DNA of 34,532 nucleotides from JAVVUJ01 sp964461765 (GTDB lineage Bacteria > Bacillota > Clostridia > Peptostreptococcales > Anaerovoracaceae): NCBI GenBank assembly GCA_964461765.1, contig CAYWVS010000032.1:1-34532 (forward strand). Reading direction: 5' to 3'. A model generated the notes under the pieces. It was given only the letters and a program-made list of their open reading frames with translations. It had not been told where the DNA came from and made no database searches. Position 1 is the stretch's first letter, and every line of letters starts with the position of its first letter. Shown piece by piece: positions 26,201 to 33,304 of the stretch. The translations under genes and the position numbers were made by a program.

Positions 26201-27135
26201 CATCAATAACAGCACTACTTGATAACGCAGAAAAAATCAGGCAAACTCTAAAGCACAAAGATAAATCGGAAGCAAAGACAGCCATTGCTACATTAGAACA
26301 AGAATTGGCAGTTCTCATCAAATCCTTTGAGGATGCAGAAAAGGAACATCAGCATATTTCGTCAGCAGTAAAAGAATTGGAAGGAAAGATAAAAGCTTTT
26401 GAAGAGCAATTAAGAGAAACAAATCCTGTGGATATTCCTGCTCTTAAGGAGAAAACTACTGAACTGAATGATACTAAAGCATCTGTTAATACTATGATTG
26501 AAGAAATCATTGGAAGGCTTGACAGGAACAACAACGCACTTCATGGCATGGAAAAACAATCAGCAGATTTAAAGTTGGCTGAAGAACGATATGCATGGGT
26601 AAAAGCTCTTTCTAACACTGCAAACGGCAACCTTAGCGGTAAAGAAAAAATCATGTTAGAAACCTACATACAAATGACGTATTTTGATAGGATTATTGCA
26701 CGTGCAAATACGAGATTTATGATCATGTCAAACGGTCAATATGAGCTGAAACGCAGAATAGAGGCGGGAAACAACAGAAGCCAAAGCGGCCTGGAGCTTG
26801 ATGTAATTGACCACTACAATGGAACGGAAAGAAGTGTGAAAACCCTTTCCGGAGGGGAATCCTTTAAGGCATCACTGTCCCTAGCCCTTGGCCTTTCCGA
26901 TGAAATCCAAGCCTCCGCCGGTGGCATAAAGTTAGACACCATGTTTGTTGATGAAGGATTTGGTTCCCTTGATGAAGAATCTCTAAAATACGCCATCAAT
27001 ACTCTTGCGGGGCTTTCTGAGGGAAATCGCTTGATTGGGATTATCTCCCACGTAGCAGAGTTAAAAGAGAAAATTGATAAGCAAATTATCGTCAGAAAAG
27101 CAAAATCAGGAGGAAGCTTTATTGAAATCATTTAA
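23212..27135 (+). CDS. sbcC: DNA double-strand-break ATPase subunit SbcC (Rad50-like)
   Basis: I start at ATG 23212, overlapping the sbcD stop; an in-frame start 5 codons upstream is less likely. The 1307-residue protein has Walker A GDTGAGKT (35-42), a long coiled coil, a zinc hook C622-PV-C625 followed by GSRSHPEP, a second coiled coil, signature LSGGE (1212-1216), Walker B with D1247-E1248, and a final ISHV H-loop. It drives SbcD on DNA ends. The distal coiled coil contains an unusual Asn/Asp/Leu/Ser-rich insert (about 894-937, bases 25888-26022). It is longer than the ~1050 residues of the E. coli protein. Confidence 0.96.
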   Translation: MRPIKLIVSAFGPYAGKTEIELSRLGEKGVYLITGDTGAGKTTIFDAITYALFGEPSGNVRDTSLFRSKYADVETPTFVELAFEYAGQRYFVKRNPDYERPAKRGDGYALQKAEAELQLPDGKVVTKIKDVNNALRQILGIDRSQFTQIAMIAQGEFLKLILASTEERQKIFREIFGTRYYQVLQDRLKNELSELNQNCISLRNSVKQYVDGATCKPNDVLEMELDKSKSGELPIADTIEIIEKIIFQDNREKEICSEKLSNLDQELAEIANEIRKEEERQKSIKALEDTGNLLEEKKLLQNQTLAKFEEEKGKIPKRKELSALIVTSNNDLPKYDEFDAINMKIAEKQSELVNSQNSHNRQLKKIATLEGNIKEQKDELETLKNVQVLFSELSKEQEKLQEKTEKIQNIHDNYQEIKSFLCKLQWELNDLTQIESQKSQELCTDTHKLEAHKKQLEELSNITLLDSELKQENEKFIERQQAAKDLKVDVIAFAELISSKQNLLSKQKGLETELLADIDAINEDIKNQKISLEELKDISLTYNQLTQKYEDLKDKKDCIIEIQSSLKEIFSLMAKHENAQSKYLSDLEKSTKVTNDYELKFKAYLDEQAGIIAKTLSEGEKCPVCGSRSHPEPATFSENAPSKEELDRAKEASETEKSKAMKASEAVAAIHVELTNKKEFLLKNATPIIGECKFEAIEELIKTENISIETSEIDLQKEIAESKEKIKQKEKLTDLLERNENILKEKSILLSQTQNGIASTSAEMETLENNNKVNILKRANVLLGECTFSQIDEKLREFIDDLRGKEKKLKAEIEEVKLKLQIHESIKKEIPLLEEKIKLTNNELNEMKRDVTTKTVELKSLFDKITDIKSSLNSIIHGENIDNCNKTYAATEDWKDLNDSNDLNNLNYLSYENNSNSFSSNDLNYLDDFENIETNIDYISGEYRKAGIRLSNDLIEAEKRVNRHIELEELIPKNEEQIKTEQEKLTESKNSIVSLETSITALLDNAEKIRQTLKHKDKSEAKTAIATLEQELAVLIKSFEDAEKEHQHISSAVKELEGKIKAFEEQLRETNPVDIPALKEKTTELNDTKASVNTMIEEIIGRLDRNNNALHGMEKQSADLKLAEERYAWVKALSNTANGNLSGKEKIMLETYIQMTYFDRIIARANTRFMIMSNGQYELKRRIEAGNNRSQSGLELDVIDHYNGTERSVKTLSGGESFKASLSLALGLSDEIQASAGGIKLDTMFVDEGFGSLDEESLKYAINTLAGLSEGNRLIGIISHVAELKEKIDKQIIVRKAKSGGSFIEII

Positions 27136-27136
27136 T

Positions 27137-27243
27137 TGACAGAATAAACACCACTGATGGTTTGAAAGCCCCTTAGTGGTGTTTTACTAATCTTTAAAAT
27201 TAGTGAGCCGTCATCGTTGCGTCTCTCTTTAATTATTATTATA
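27137..27243 (-). ncRNA. Putative small RNA gene, copy A (promoter box to hairpin)
   Basis: Read on the minus strand, TTGCAT (27265-27260), 16 bases and TATAAT (27243-27238) form a good promoter. The transcript from about 27231 would carry a conserved GAGAGACGCAAC-R-ATGACGGCTCAC core and end in the CACCAC/GTGGTG hairpin, about 90 nt in all. The core includes a possible four-codon frame (Met-Thr-Ala-His-stop). The same layout is kept in copy B. No known RNA family was recognised; expression is unproven. Confidence 0.4.
27147..27185 (+). terminator. Terminator downstream of sbcC
   Basis: AACACCACT (27147-27155) pairs with AGTGGTGTT (27175-27183), a perfect 9-bp stem, followed by TTTTACT. It lies 11 bases after the sbcC stop. 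It is also the hairpin of repeat copy A and could end a minus-strand transcript. Confidence 0.75.
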
Positions 27244-27393
27244 TACAATCAAAATAAATATGCAAGTTAATTATTAAATTAATGAACCGATTTTAATAGA
27301 ATTTCTAAAATTATCAAGATATAATTAATTAAAGGAATAGGAACACAGAAGAATTTTAATGGAAATACCAAAACTGAAAAGGAACTTATAACG

Positions 27394-28068
27394 ATGCAAA
27401 AAATTCTAATAATCGAAGATGATAAAGCACTTTCCAACGGCATAGCACTTGCACTGAAAAGTAGTGACTTTTCTTTTACTCAAGCTTACACCTTGGAGGA
27501 GGCTAGAAGAATTACCACAGATACGCAATTTTCACTGATTATTTTAGATGTTAACCTACCCGATGGAAACGGGATGGATTTTCTAAAGGAGCTACGTATG
27601 GCTTCAGCGGTGCCGGTGATTTTGCTTACGGCAAACGATTTAGAAACGGATATTGTCACAGGTCTTGAGCTTGGGGCAGATGACTACATTACCAAACCAT
27701 TTAGCCTGATGGTGCTTAGGGCAAGGGTTAACACACAACTTAAAAAGCAAATAAAAGCTTCAGTCTATGAAATTTTGGGATTTATCTTCGACTTTGACAA
27801 GATGGACTTTTCTAAAGATGGAAGGGCTATTGAACTCAGTAAAACCGAGCAAAAATTACTGCTTATTTTTATAGAAAATAAAGGAGTTACCCTTACAAGG
27901 GAGTCTCTTGTAGATAAGATTTGGACAGACGGGGCAGAATACGTTGATGAAAATGCACTTTCCGTTACAGTGAAGCGCCTCCGAGACAAATTAGAGGATA
28001 TCCCTTCAAAGCCACAATATATCAAAACAGTTTACGGCATTGGTTATGTTTGGGCGGTGGCAAAATGA
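27394..28068 (+). CDS. OmpR-family response regulator
   Basis: The 224-residue protein has a receiver domain (E8, D9, D10 acidic pocket; phospho-acceptor D52 in LDVNLPDG; T79; K101 in TKPF) and a C-terminal winged helix (about 130-222; TRESLVDKIW, ENALSVTVKRLRDKL, IKTVYGIGYVW). It is the partner of the kinase whose gene overlaps its end. The operon is followed by an ABC transporter with an OmpR-like site before it, so transporter control is likely. AAAAGGA precedes the ATG by about 10 bases. Confidence 0.95.
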   Translation: MQKILIIEDDKALSNGIALALKSSDFSFTQAYTLEEARRITTDTQFSLIILDVNLPDGNGMDFLKELRMASAVPVILLTANDLETDIVTGLELGADDYITKPFSLMVLRARVNTQLKKQIKASVYEILGFIFDFDKMDFSKDGRAIELSKTEQKLLLIFIENKGVTLTRESLVDKIWTDGAEYVDENALSVTVKRLRDKLEDIPSKPQYIKTVYGIGYVWAVAK

Positions 28069-28901
28069 TAAGAGTAGGAAAAGTTCTCGACCGTATGAAC
28101 AGAATGCTTGATAATGCCATTTCCGGAAAAGAAACGGAAACAGAGTTTGACGAAAGCAAAATGTCAGCTCTTGAAACCAAACTTAACCGCTATTTAACCA
28201 TCACCAACACAAAAACTCAGCAGATGAAAGAGGAAAAAGAAAAAGTCAAATCTCTGATTTCCGACATTTCCCATCAAACGAAAACACCCATAGCAAACCT
28301 TGTACTATATTCCTCCCTTCTCTGTGAACAGCAGGATTTACCATCTGAAGCAAAAGAACTGGCTGGGCAAATTGTGCATCAAAGTCAAAAGCTAGACTTT
28401 TTGATTCATGCCCTTATCAAATCCTCTCGGCTTGAGACGGGAATGATTACGGTACAACCTGCACAAAATAGCCTTAAGGAAATGATCGACACCGCCCTGT
28501 TCCAGCTTATGGCTAAGGCAGTAGAAAAAAATATTGCCATAGAATTTGATGGAACAGAAGAAACTGCAACCTTTGATATGAAGTGGACCACGGAAGCTTT
28601 TTACAATGTCCTTGACAACGCTGTTAAGTATAGCTTGCCGGGAGATTCTGTTCACATTACCGTGACTCCTTATGAAATGTTTTGCCGTATTGATGTAAAG
28701 GATCAAGGAATTGGAATTGGTGAAGAGGAGCAAAGCCGTATATTTGCACGATTTTACCGAAGCCCAAAGGTAGCTGATATGGAAGGTGCGGGCATAGGAC
28801 TTTATCTTTCCAGGGAGATTTTAACCTTACAAGGTGGATATATGAAGGTAAGCTCGGAACCAGACAAAGGTTCAACCTTTTCCCTCTTTTTGCCTAAGTA
28901 A
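28065..28901 (+). CDS. Histidine kinase without membrane segments
   Basis: The start is the ATG at 28065, overlapping the regulator stop (ATGA). The 278-residue protein has a short coiled linker (1-60), an H-box DISHQTKTPIANL with H70, an N-box (NVLDNAVKYS), and G-boxes DQGIGIGEEEQ and GAGIGLYLSREI. There are no membrane helices or recognisable sensor domain, so it must be cytoplasmic or take its signal from a partner such as the neighbouring ABC permease. This small-kinase type is known beside FtsX-like transporters in Firmicutes. Confidence 0.92.
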   Translation: MIRVGKVLDRMNRMLDNAISGKETETEFDESKMSALETKLNRYLTITNTKTQQMKEEKEKVKSLISDISHQTKTPIANLVLYSSLLCEQQDLPSEAKELAGQIVHQSQKLDFLIHALIKSSRLETGMITVQPAQNSLKEMIDTALFQLMAKAVEKNIAIEFDGTEETATFDMKWTTEAFYNVLDNAVKYSLPGDSVHITVTPYEMFCRIDVKDQGIGIGEEEQSRIFARFYRSPKVADMEGAGIGLYLSREILTLQGGYMKVSSEPDKGSTFSLFLPK

Positions 28902-29132
28902 AAAACTTACTTATTAAAAATTGAAAAATCTTATTCCCAGATTTCGTCTGCAAGGGGCAACGCTTTACACCACCACACATTGTCTGATACAGGGATTATA
29001 TGGAATTGTGGTAAAAATCTTCACACCACACATTCTTTGATAGCTCGTCAATATGGTTTTTGATAATATTTCCTTCATATTAGATATTAGAATTGATAAA
29101 TATTAAAAAATCTTTCAAAACTGTTAGATTTC

Positions 29133-29165
29133 AGAAAGAATGTAGAAAGAATTACCTTGTATAGT
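29133..29165 (+). promoter_or_regulatory. Promoter of the ABC operon with two OmpR-like half sites
   Basis: AGAAAGAAT occurs at 29133-29141 and 29144-29152, 11 bp apart (one helical turn), directly before a TATAGT -10 (29160-29165). There is no good -35, as expected for an activator-dependent promoter. It lies in the 312-bp gap after the kinase gene, which otherwise shows no gene. The response regulator at 27394 is the natural candidate. Confidence 0.5.
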
Positions 29166-29213
29166 AACTGTAGTAAGGGAAATCTACAAATACTATTTTA
29201 AGGAGACATTAAG

Positions 29214-29891
29214 ATGAATATTTTAGAAACTAAGGATTTAAAAAAACAATACGGTGTGGGAGACACAGCGGTTCACGCATTAGATGGGGTGAATGTTGCC
29301 GTAAGCAATGGGGAATTTGTTGCCATTGTAGGTACATCAGGCAGCGGCAAATCTACGCTTCTTCACATGTTAGGAGGTCTTGATCGCCCTACCTCCGGCA
29401 GTGTTACTGTGGGCGGAAAAGAGCTTTTTGCCATGAAAGACGATGCTCTCACCATATTCCGCCGTAGAAAGATCGGGTTTGTATTTCAAAACTTTAACCT
29501 TGTTCCTGTTTTAAATGTATACGAAAATATTGTTCTGCCCATAGAACTGGACGGAAACAAACCGGATAAGGTCTATATTGATAAAATAGTTACTACCTTG
29601 GGGCTTCAAAGCAAGCTTAACAATCTTCCCAATAACCTTTCCGGGGGACAGCAGCAGCGTGCTGCCATTGCCAGAGCTCTTGCCACAAAACCGGCTATCA
29701 TACTTGCAGACGAGCCCACAGGAAATCTTGACAGCAAAACTAGCCTTGATGTTATGGGGCTTTTAAAAACCACCGGACAGCAGTTTTCTCAAACCATTGT
29801 GATGATTACCCACAATGAAGAGATTGCTCAGATGGCAGACCGTATCATTCGCATTGAAGACGGTAAGATTGTAGGTGATCACAATGCTTAA
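29214..29891 (+). CDS. ABC transporter ATP-binding protein (MacB/LolD/BceA type)
   Basis: The 225-residue ATPase has Walker A GTSGSGKST (40-48), Q-loop region FVFQNF, signature LSGGQQQR (142-149), Walker B IILADEPTGNLD (D166, E167), and H200 in MITHN. The family pairs with FtsX-like permeases that act as mechanotransmission pumps in peptide-antibiotic resistance, lipoprotein release or cell-wall control. AAGGAG precedes the ATG by 8 bases. Its end overlaps the permease start by 8 bases. Confidence 0.95.
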   Translation: MNILETKDLKKQYGVGDTAVHALDGVNVAVSNGEFVAIVGTSGSGKSTLLHMLGGLDRPTSGSVTVGGKELFAMKDDALTIFRRRKIGFVFQNFNLVPVLNVYENIVLPIELDGNKPDKVYIDKIVTTLGLQSKLNNLPNNLSGGQQQRAAIARALATKPAIILADEPTGNLDSKTSLDVMGLLKTTGQQFSQTIVMITHNEEIAQMADRIIRIEDGKIVGDHNA

Positions 29892-32388
29892 GGTTAACAA
29901 TAAAAAAGCAATCAACAATCTGGCAAATAAATCTTACAAAGCAAATAAGTTGCGTAATCTTTTTGCCATTATTGCCATCATTTTAACAACAGTTATGTTT
30001 ACAGCCATATTTACTATTGGAATGAACCTTGTGAATTCCTATGAACAGGAAACCATGCGACAAGTAGGGAGCAGCAGTCATGGGGGACTAAAGGAAATCA
30101 CCAAGGAGCAGTATGACAAAATCAGCAAACACCCATTGATTAAAGGAATTGGTTATACAGTAGTGCTTGGTTTTGGCGAAAATAAGGAGCTTGGCAGCCG
30201 TCAAACGGAAATACGGTATACCTCCGGTAAATGGCAAGCCAAGGAGATGTTTGCCATGCCGGAAACGGGAAGGCTGCCTATAGCTGTGGATGAAGTTGCA
30301 CTGGATACCATCATTCTCGATTTACTGGGCTTACCCTATGAGCTTGGGCAAAAAGTGACGTTGGAGTATTCCTTAAATGGTGAACCTCAGAGGGATACTT
30401 TTACCCTAGTAGGGTATTGGGAAGGTGACCCCATTATGACAGCAAGTGAGGTTTGGTTATCCAAGGAATATGTAGAGGATAAGCTGAAGGATCTGGATCC
30501 ATTAAAAAATAATCCTACCATTGGGGCATATAATGCAAGCATAAATTTTTCTAATTCTCGTAATATTGAAGAAAATCTGAAAACCGTCATTGAGGAAAGT
30601 GGATATGACCCGGCAGAGATGAGAATTGGCATCAATTGGGCATATATGGGTACGAAAAGTTATGACATGGGAACCATCCTTGGTGTTTCAGGGGCATTAC
30701 TGCTTATCATCCTTTGTGGATATTTAATCATTTCCAATATCTTTCTAATTTCTGTTTCAAGGGATATTCGTTTTTACGGGCTATTAAAAACCATTGGAAC
30801 CACAGGAAAACAGCTTCGTAAACTCATACGGAAGCAAGCACTTAAACTATGTTTTGTGGGTATTCCGGCGGGGCTATTGCTGGGATATGGTGTGGGGGTT
30901 TACCTTACGCCGGCGGTTATGAGTATATTGACCATAAACAGAGTTGCGGTTTCCGCAAATCCGGTCATATTTATTGGATCCGCTGTGTTTGCAGCAGTTA
31001 CGGTGTTTATCAGCACTGCCAAGGCCGAACGGCTTGCGGGTAAGGTCAGTCCCATCGAAGCTCTTCGCAGTAGCGAAAGCGTCAGTATGAAAAAAACTAC
31101 GCGAAAAAGTGGCGGTGTAAATATTCCTAAAATGGGACTTGCTAATGTTTTTCGTAGCAAAAAGAAAGCTACCCTTGTGATCATATCCCTTTCACTAAGC
31201 CTTATTATTTTAAATGCAACCTTTTCCATTGTGAACAGCTTTGACCTTGAACAATATATTAGCACACAGATTGACAGCGATTTTATCATATCAGATGTTA
31301 GCCGTGGCAATTTCACCACGGATTTTTCTAAAAAAACTGTGCCGGAAAGTGTTTTGGCGGATATTTCTGCCCAAAAGGGTATTGAGGTTATGAGTAATGT
31401 ATATTTTTCCGAGCAAATCTACCCAATAGATGACAAGCTTCGTGTTGCCGCATTGGAGGCAAAAGCAATCCTGGACAAGGAGTGGAAAGAGCAAGGAGAG
31501 CATATGCAAAGATCCCTTGACAGCGGATCAGCAATGGCAATGATCTATGGCGTTGACAGGTACGGCTTGGAAAAGATAAAAATGTTTAGTGACTTTGATT
31601 ATGATAAGTTTATATCCGGTAATTATGTGATTGCAGCACCGTTTTTTTCAAGCGGTAAGGTACCTCCTTATAATATAGGTGATAAAGTTACCCTTGAAGT
31701 GGGGGAAGGCAAAACCAAAGAATACGAGGTGCTTGGAATCGGTGGTGTTCCTTACAACATGTCGGCACAACACTCTTTTCCCATCGGTGCGGAGTTTATT
31801 TTACCGGAAGGTGAGTATCTTTCTCAGAAAATCGGGGAACTGCCCATGATCACTTTACTTGAAGCTTATGCAGGCCAAGAGCAGAGTGTTGAGGACTTTT
31901 TAGAGGGTTACGTGCAGAATAACAAAGATATAAAATATAAATCCAAGGCTATTGTGAAGGCTGAGTTTGAAAATTTACAAAAAACATACCTCTTGGTGGG
32001 GGGAATACTAAGCTTTATTATGGCGTTTATCGGTATTATGAACTTTATCAATACCATGATCACTTCAGTAATAGCTCGACGCAGGGAGCTTGCCATGTTG
32101 CAAAGCATTGGTATGACAGGGAAACAGCTTGGCAAAATGCTTGTTTCAGAAGGGCTTACCTACACTGTTCTCACAGCGGCATTTGTTCTAAGTATCGGTT
32201 CTGCCATAGGATATGCCCTTGTATATCTTATGGCCGGGGGAACCATAATGTTTTCTCCAAGTTTTTCGGTAATGCCGGTAGTGGTATGTTTACCTATTTT
32301 AGTGGTGGTTGCCATTATCGTGCCTCTTCTCTGCTATAAAGCGGCAAACCGTGATAGCATTGTTGAACGACTTCGGGAAGTGGAATAA
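29884..32388 (+). CDS. FtsX-like ABC transporter permease
   Basis: I start at ATG 29884, with AGGTGAT upstream and overlapping the ATPase gene; an in-frame ATG at 29875 is less well placed. The 834-residue protein has two repeated FtsX-type halves. Each has an N-terminal membrane helix (about 25-48, and near 430), an extracytoplasmic domain of about 200 residues, and a three-helix bundle (about 260-375 and 710-815) with the hallmark segment YGLLKTIGTTGKQLRKL / LAMLQSIGMTGKQLGKM. Substrate unknown. The neighbouring two-component system suggests a response to envelope stress or antimicrobial peptides. Confidence 0.92.
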   Translation: MLKVNNKKAINNLANKSYKANKLRNLFAIIAIILTTVMFTAIFTIGMNLVNSYEQETMRQVGSSSHGGLKEITKEQYDKISKHPLIKGIGYTVVLGFGENKELGSRQTEIRYTSGKWQAKEMFAMPETGRLPIAVDEVALDTIILDLLGLPYELGQKVTLEYSLNGEPQRDTFTLVGYWEGDPIMTASEVWLSKEYVEDKLKDLDPLKNNPTIGAYNASINFSNSRNIEENLKTVIEESGYDPAEMRIGINWAYMGTKSYDMGTILGVSGALLLIILCGYLIISNIFLISVSRDIRFYGLLKTIGTTGKQLRKLIRKQALKLCFVGIPAGLLLGYGVGVYLTPAVMSILTINRVAVSANPVIFIGSAVFAAVTVFISTAKAERLAGKVSPIEALRSSESVSMKKTTRKSGGVNIPKMGLANVFRSKKKATLVIISLSLSLIILNATFSIVNSFDLEQYISTQIDSDFIISDVSRGNFTTDFSKKTVPESVLADISAQKGIEVMSNVYFSEQIYPIDDKLRVAALEAKAILDKEWKEQGEHMQRSLDSGSAMAMIYGVDRYGLEKIKMFSDFDYDKFISGNYVIAAPFFSSGKVPPYNIGDKVTLEVGEGKTKEYEVLGIGGVPYNMSAQHSFPIGAEFILPEGEYLSQKIGELPMITLLEAYAGQEQSVEDFLEGYVQNNKDIKYKSKAIVKAEFENLQKTYLLVGGILSFIMAFIGIMNFINTMITSVIARRRELAMLQSIGMTGKQLGKMLVSEGLTYTVLTAAFVLSIGSAIGYALVYLMAGGTIMFSPSFSVMPVVVCLPILVVVAIIVPLLCYKAANRDSIVERLREVE

Positions 32389-32433
32389 GAGTTGCAACCT
32401 TAACAGCCGTTGAAGTTGTAATTCAATTGATTA

Positions 32434-32563
32434 AATTGACAAAAAAGTAAAACACCACCGATGGTCGTACATCCGTAGTGGTGTTTCATTAAAATTTTAG
32501 TGAGCCGTCATTGTTGCGTCTCTCTTTATCTATTATTATATACAAACAAAATAAATATGCAAG
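32434..32563. repeat. Copy B of the ~130-bp interspersed direct repeat
   Basis: Second copy of the element at 27134-27266, same orientation, 46 bases after the permease stop. The hairpin is at 32450-32486 (AACACCAC with GTGGTGTT), and the conserved core TTAGTGAGCCGTCATTGTTG is at about 32498-32517. On the plus strand it can serve as the terminator of the ABC operon. Its arms and core match copy A while the loop is different. Confidence 0.85.
32440..32540 (-). ncRNA. Putative small RNA gene, copy B
   Basis: On the minus strand TTGCAT (32562-32557), 16 bases, and TATAAT (32540-32535) match the promoter of copy A. A transcript from about 32528 would include the conserved core and end at the CACCAC/GTGGTG hairpin followed by GTTTTACTTTTTT, a convincing intrinsic terminator. 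Predicted RNA about 90 nt. One stem pair is T-A in copy A and T-G here, so the stem is preserved despite change. Confidence 0.45.
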
Positions 32564-32579
32564 GGTTTTAAAAGCTATT

Positions 32580-33008
32580 TTATAAAAATTTTTTACATTC
32601 CTTAAAATTACGCTCTTCAATTTGCAAAAGCCGCTTACCTAATGAGATGATAGAAGGATGAACATCTATATACTTTTTAAGGTTTCTAGTGATATCTATG
32701 ATGCCCATGACACTACCCTGCATAATCATGCCGGCAATATGGGTGGGTGTTTTATCCGTAATAGTTTTCATATTTATCATAAAATAGCTTGAGAATTCCG
32801 CCATTTTACCGATGCCCTTAGGATCCGAATGCATTTCATTAATGCGTTGATCACACTCATCAAATATGGCTTTATATTCATTTTTTTGACTTTCTAATAA
32901 TTCTATAAAATCATTATTATTTGCAATTTTTAAAAGTTGTGTTAAGGTGTCCTGTCCCATCTGAGCATTCTGATAGATGTAATTCATCATTTCTAAATTT
33001 GCGTTCAT
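32580..33008 (-). CDS. Small all-helical protein of unknown function
   Basis: The 142-residue soluble protein begins at ATG 33008 with GGAGG 6 bases upstream. It is rich in amphipathic helices (MMNYIYQNAQMGQDTLTQLL, ESQKNEYKAIFDECDQRI, AGMIMQGSVMGIIDITRNL), suggesting a four-helix bundle like ferritin-like DUF2383-type proteins. No iron-binding E-x2-H pairs are obvious. It stands alone. Repeat copy B follows its stop by 17 bases. Confidence 0.75.
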   Translation of the reverse strand: MNANLEMMNYIYQNAQMGQDTLTQLLKIANNNDFIELLESQKNEYKAIFDECDQRINEMHSDPKGIGKMAEFSSYFMINMKTITDKTPTHIAGMIMQGSVMGIIDITRNLKKYIDVHPSIISLGKRLLQIEERNFKECKKFL

Positions 33009-33154
33009 TTCTACCTCCGATTTTTTTAAATTATTGTTCCACAGATGGTAAAATAGTATTCAAAAGCAATCCCTTCCTTGCCAGCTTTTTTCCTAGCCAT
33101 TTTTAAAGTTTTAGAACATAAATTATGTAGAAAGAAAATATGGCAGTTATAATT

Positions 33155-33214
33155 ATTAAAGTACAGCAATTAAAGTACAGCTATATTGACAGATTAGGTG
33201 TACTGTAATAAAAT
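33155..33214 (+). promoter_or_regulatory. Promoter with operator-like repeats for the YfcC-type gene
   Basis: TTGACA (33186-33191), 17 bases, and TAAAAT (33209-33214) make a strong sigma-A promoter about 90 bases before the start at 33305. ATTAAAGTACAGC is repeated at 33155-33167 and 33169-33181. An inverted GTACTGTA lies at 33201-33208 inside the spacer. These are likely regulator binding sites. Confidence 0.6.
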
Positions 33215-33304
33215 GAATCCATATATTGGATAAAGAAATAGACATATTAAAACGTGTTTTACCCAGAATCTTAATCGGTATGTCAATCATGAATGGAGTG
33301 AAAA

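Larger units (their letters stand above)
27134..27266. repeat. Copy A of a ~130-bp interspersed direct repeat
   Basis: This segment, starting AATTGACA and ending ATATGCAAG, recurs in the same orientation at 32434-32563. Both hold the hairpin with CACCAC/GTGGTG arms, then TTAGTGAGCCGTCAT, GTTGCGTCTCTCTTTA, and TTATTATATACAA followed by CAAAATAAATATGCAAG. The core differs by a single base, while the hairpin loops differ freely. The two copies bracket the two-component/ABC transporter genes. Confidence 0.85.

Noticed and set aside
30900..31319. 139-codon minus-strand open frame inside the permease gene
   Set aside because: Hydrophobic shadow of the FtsX-like permease; the plus-strand protein is well supported.
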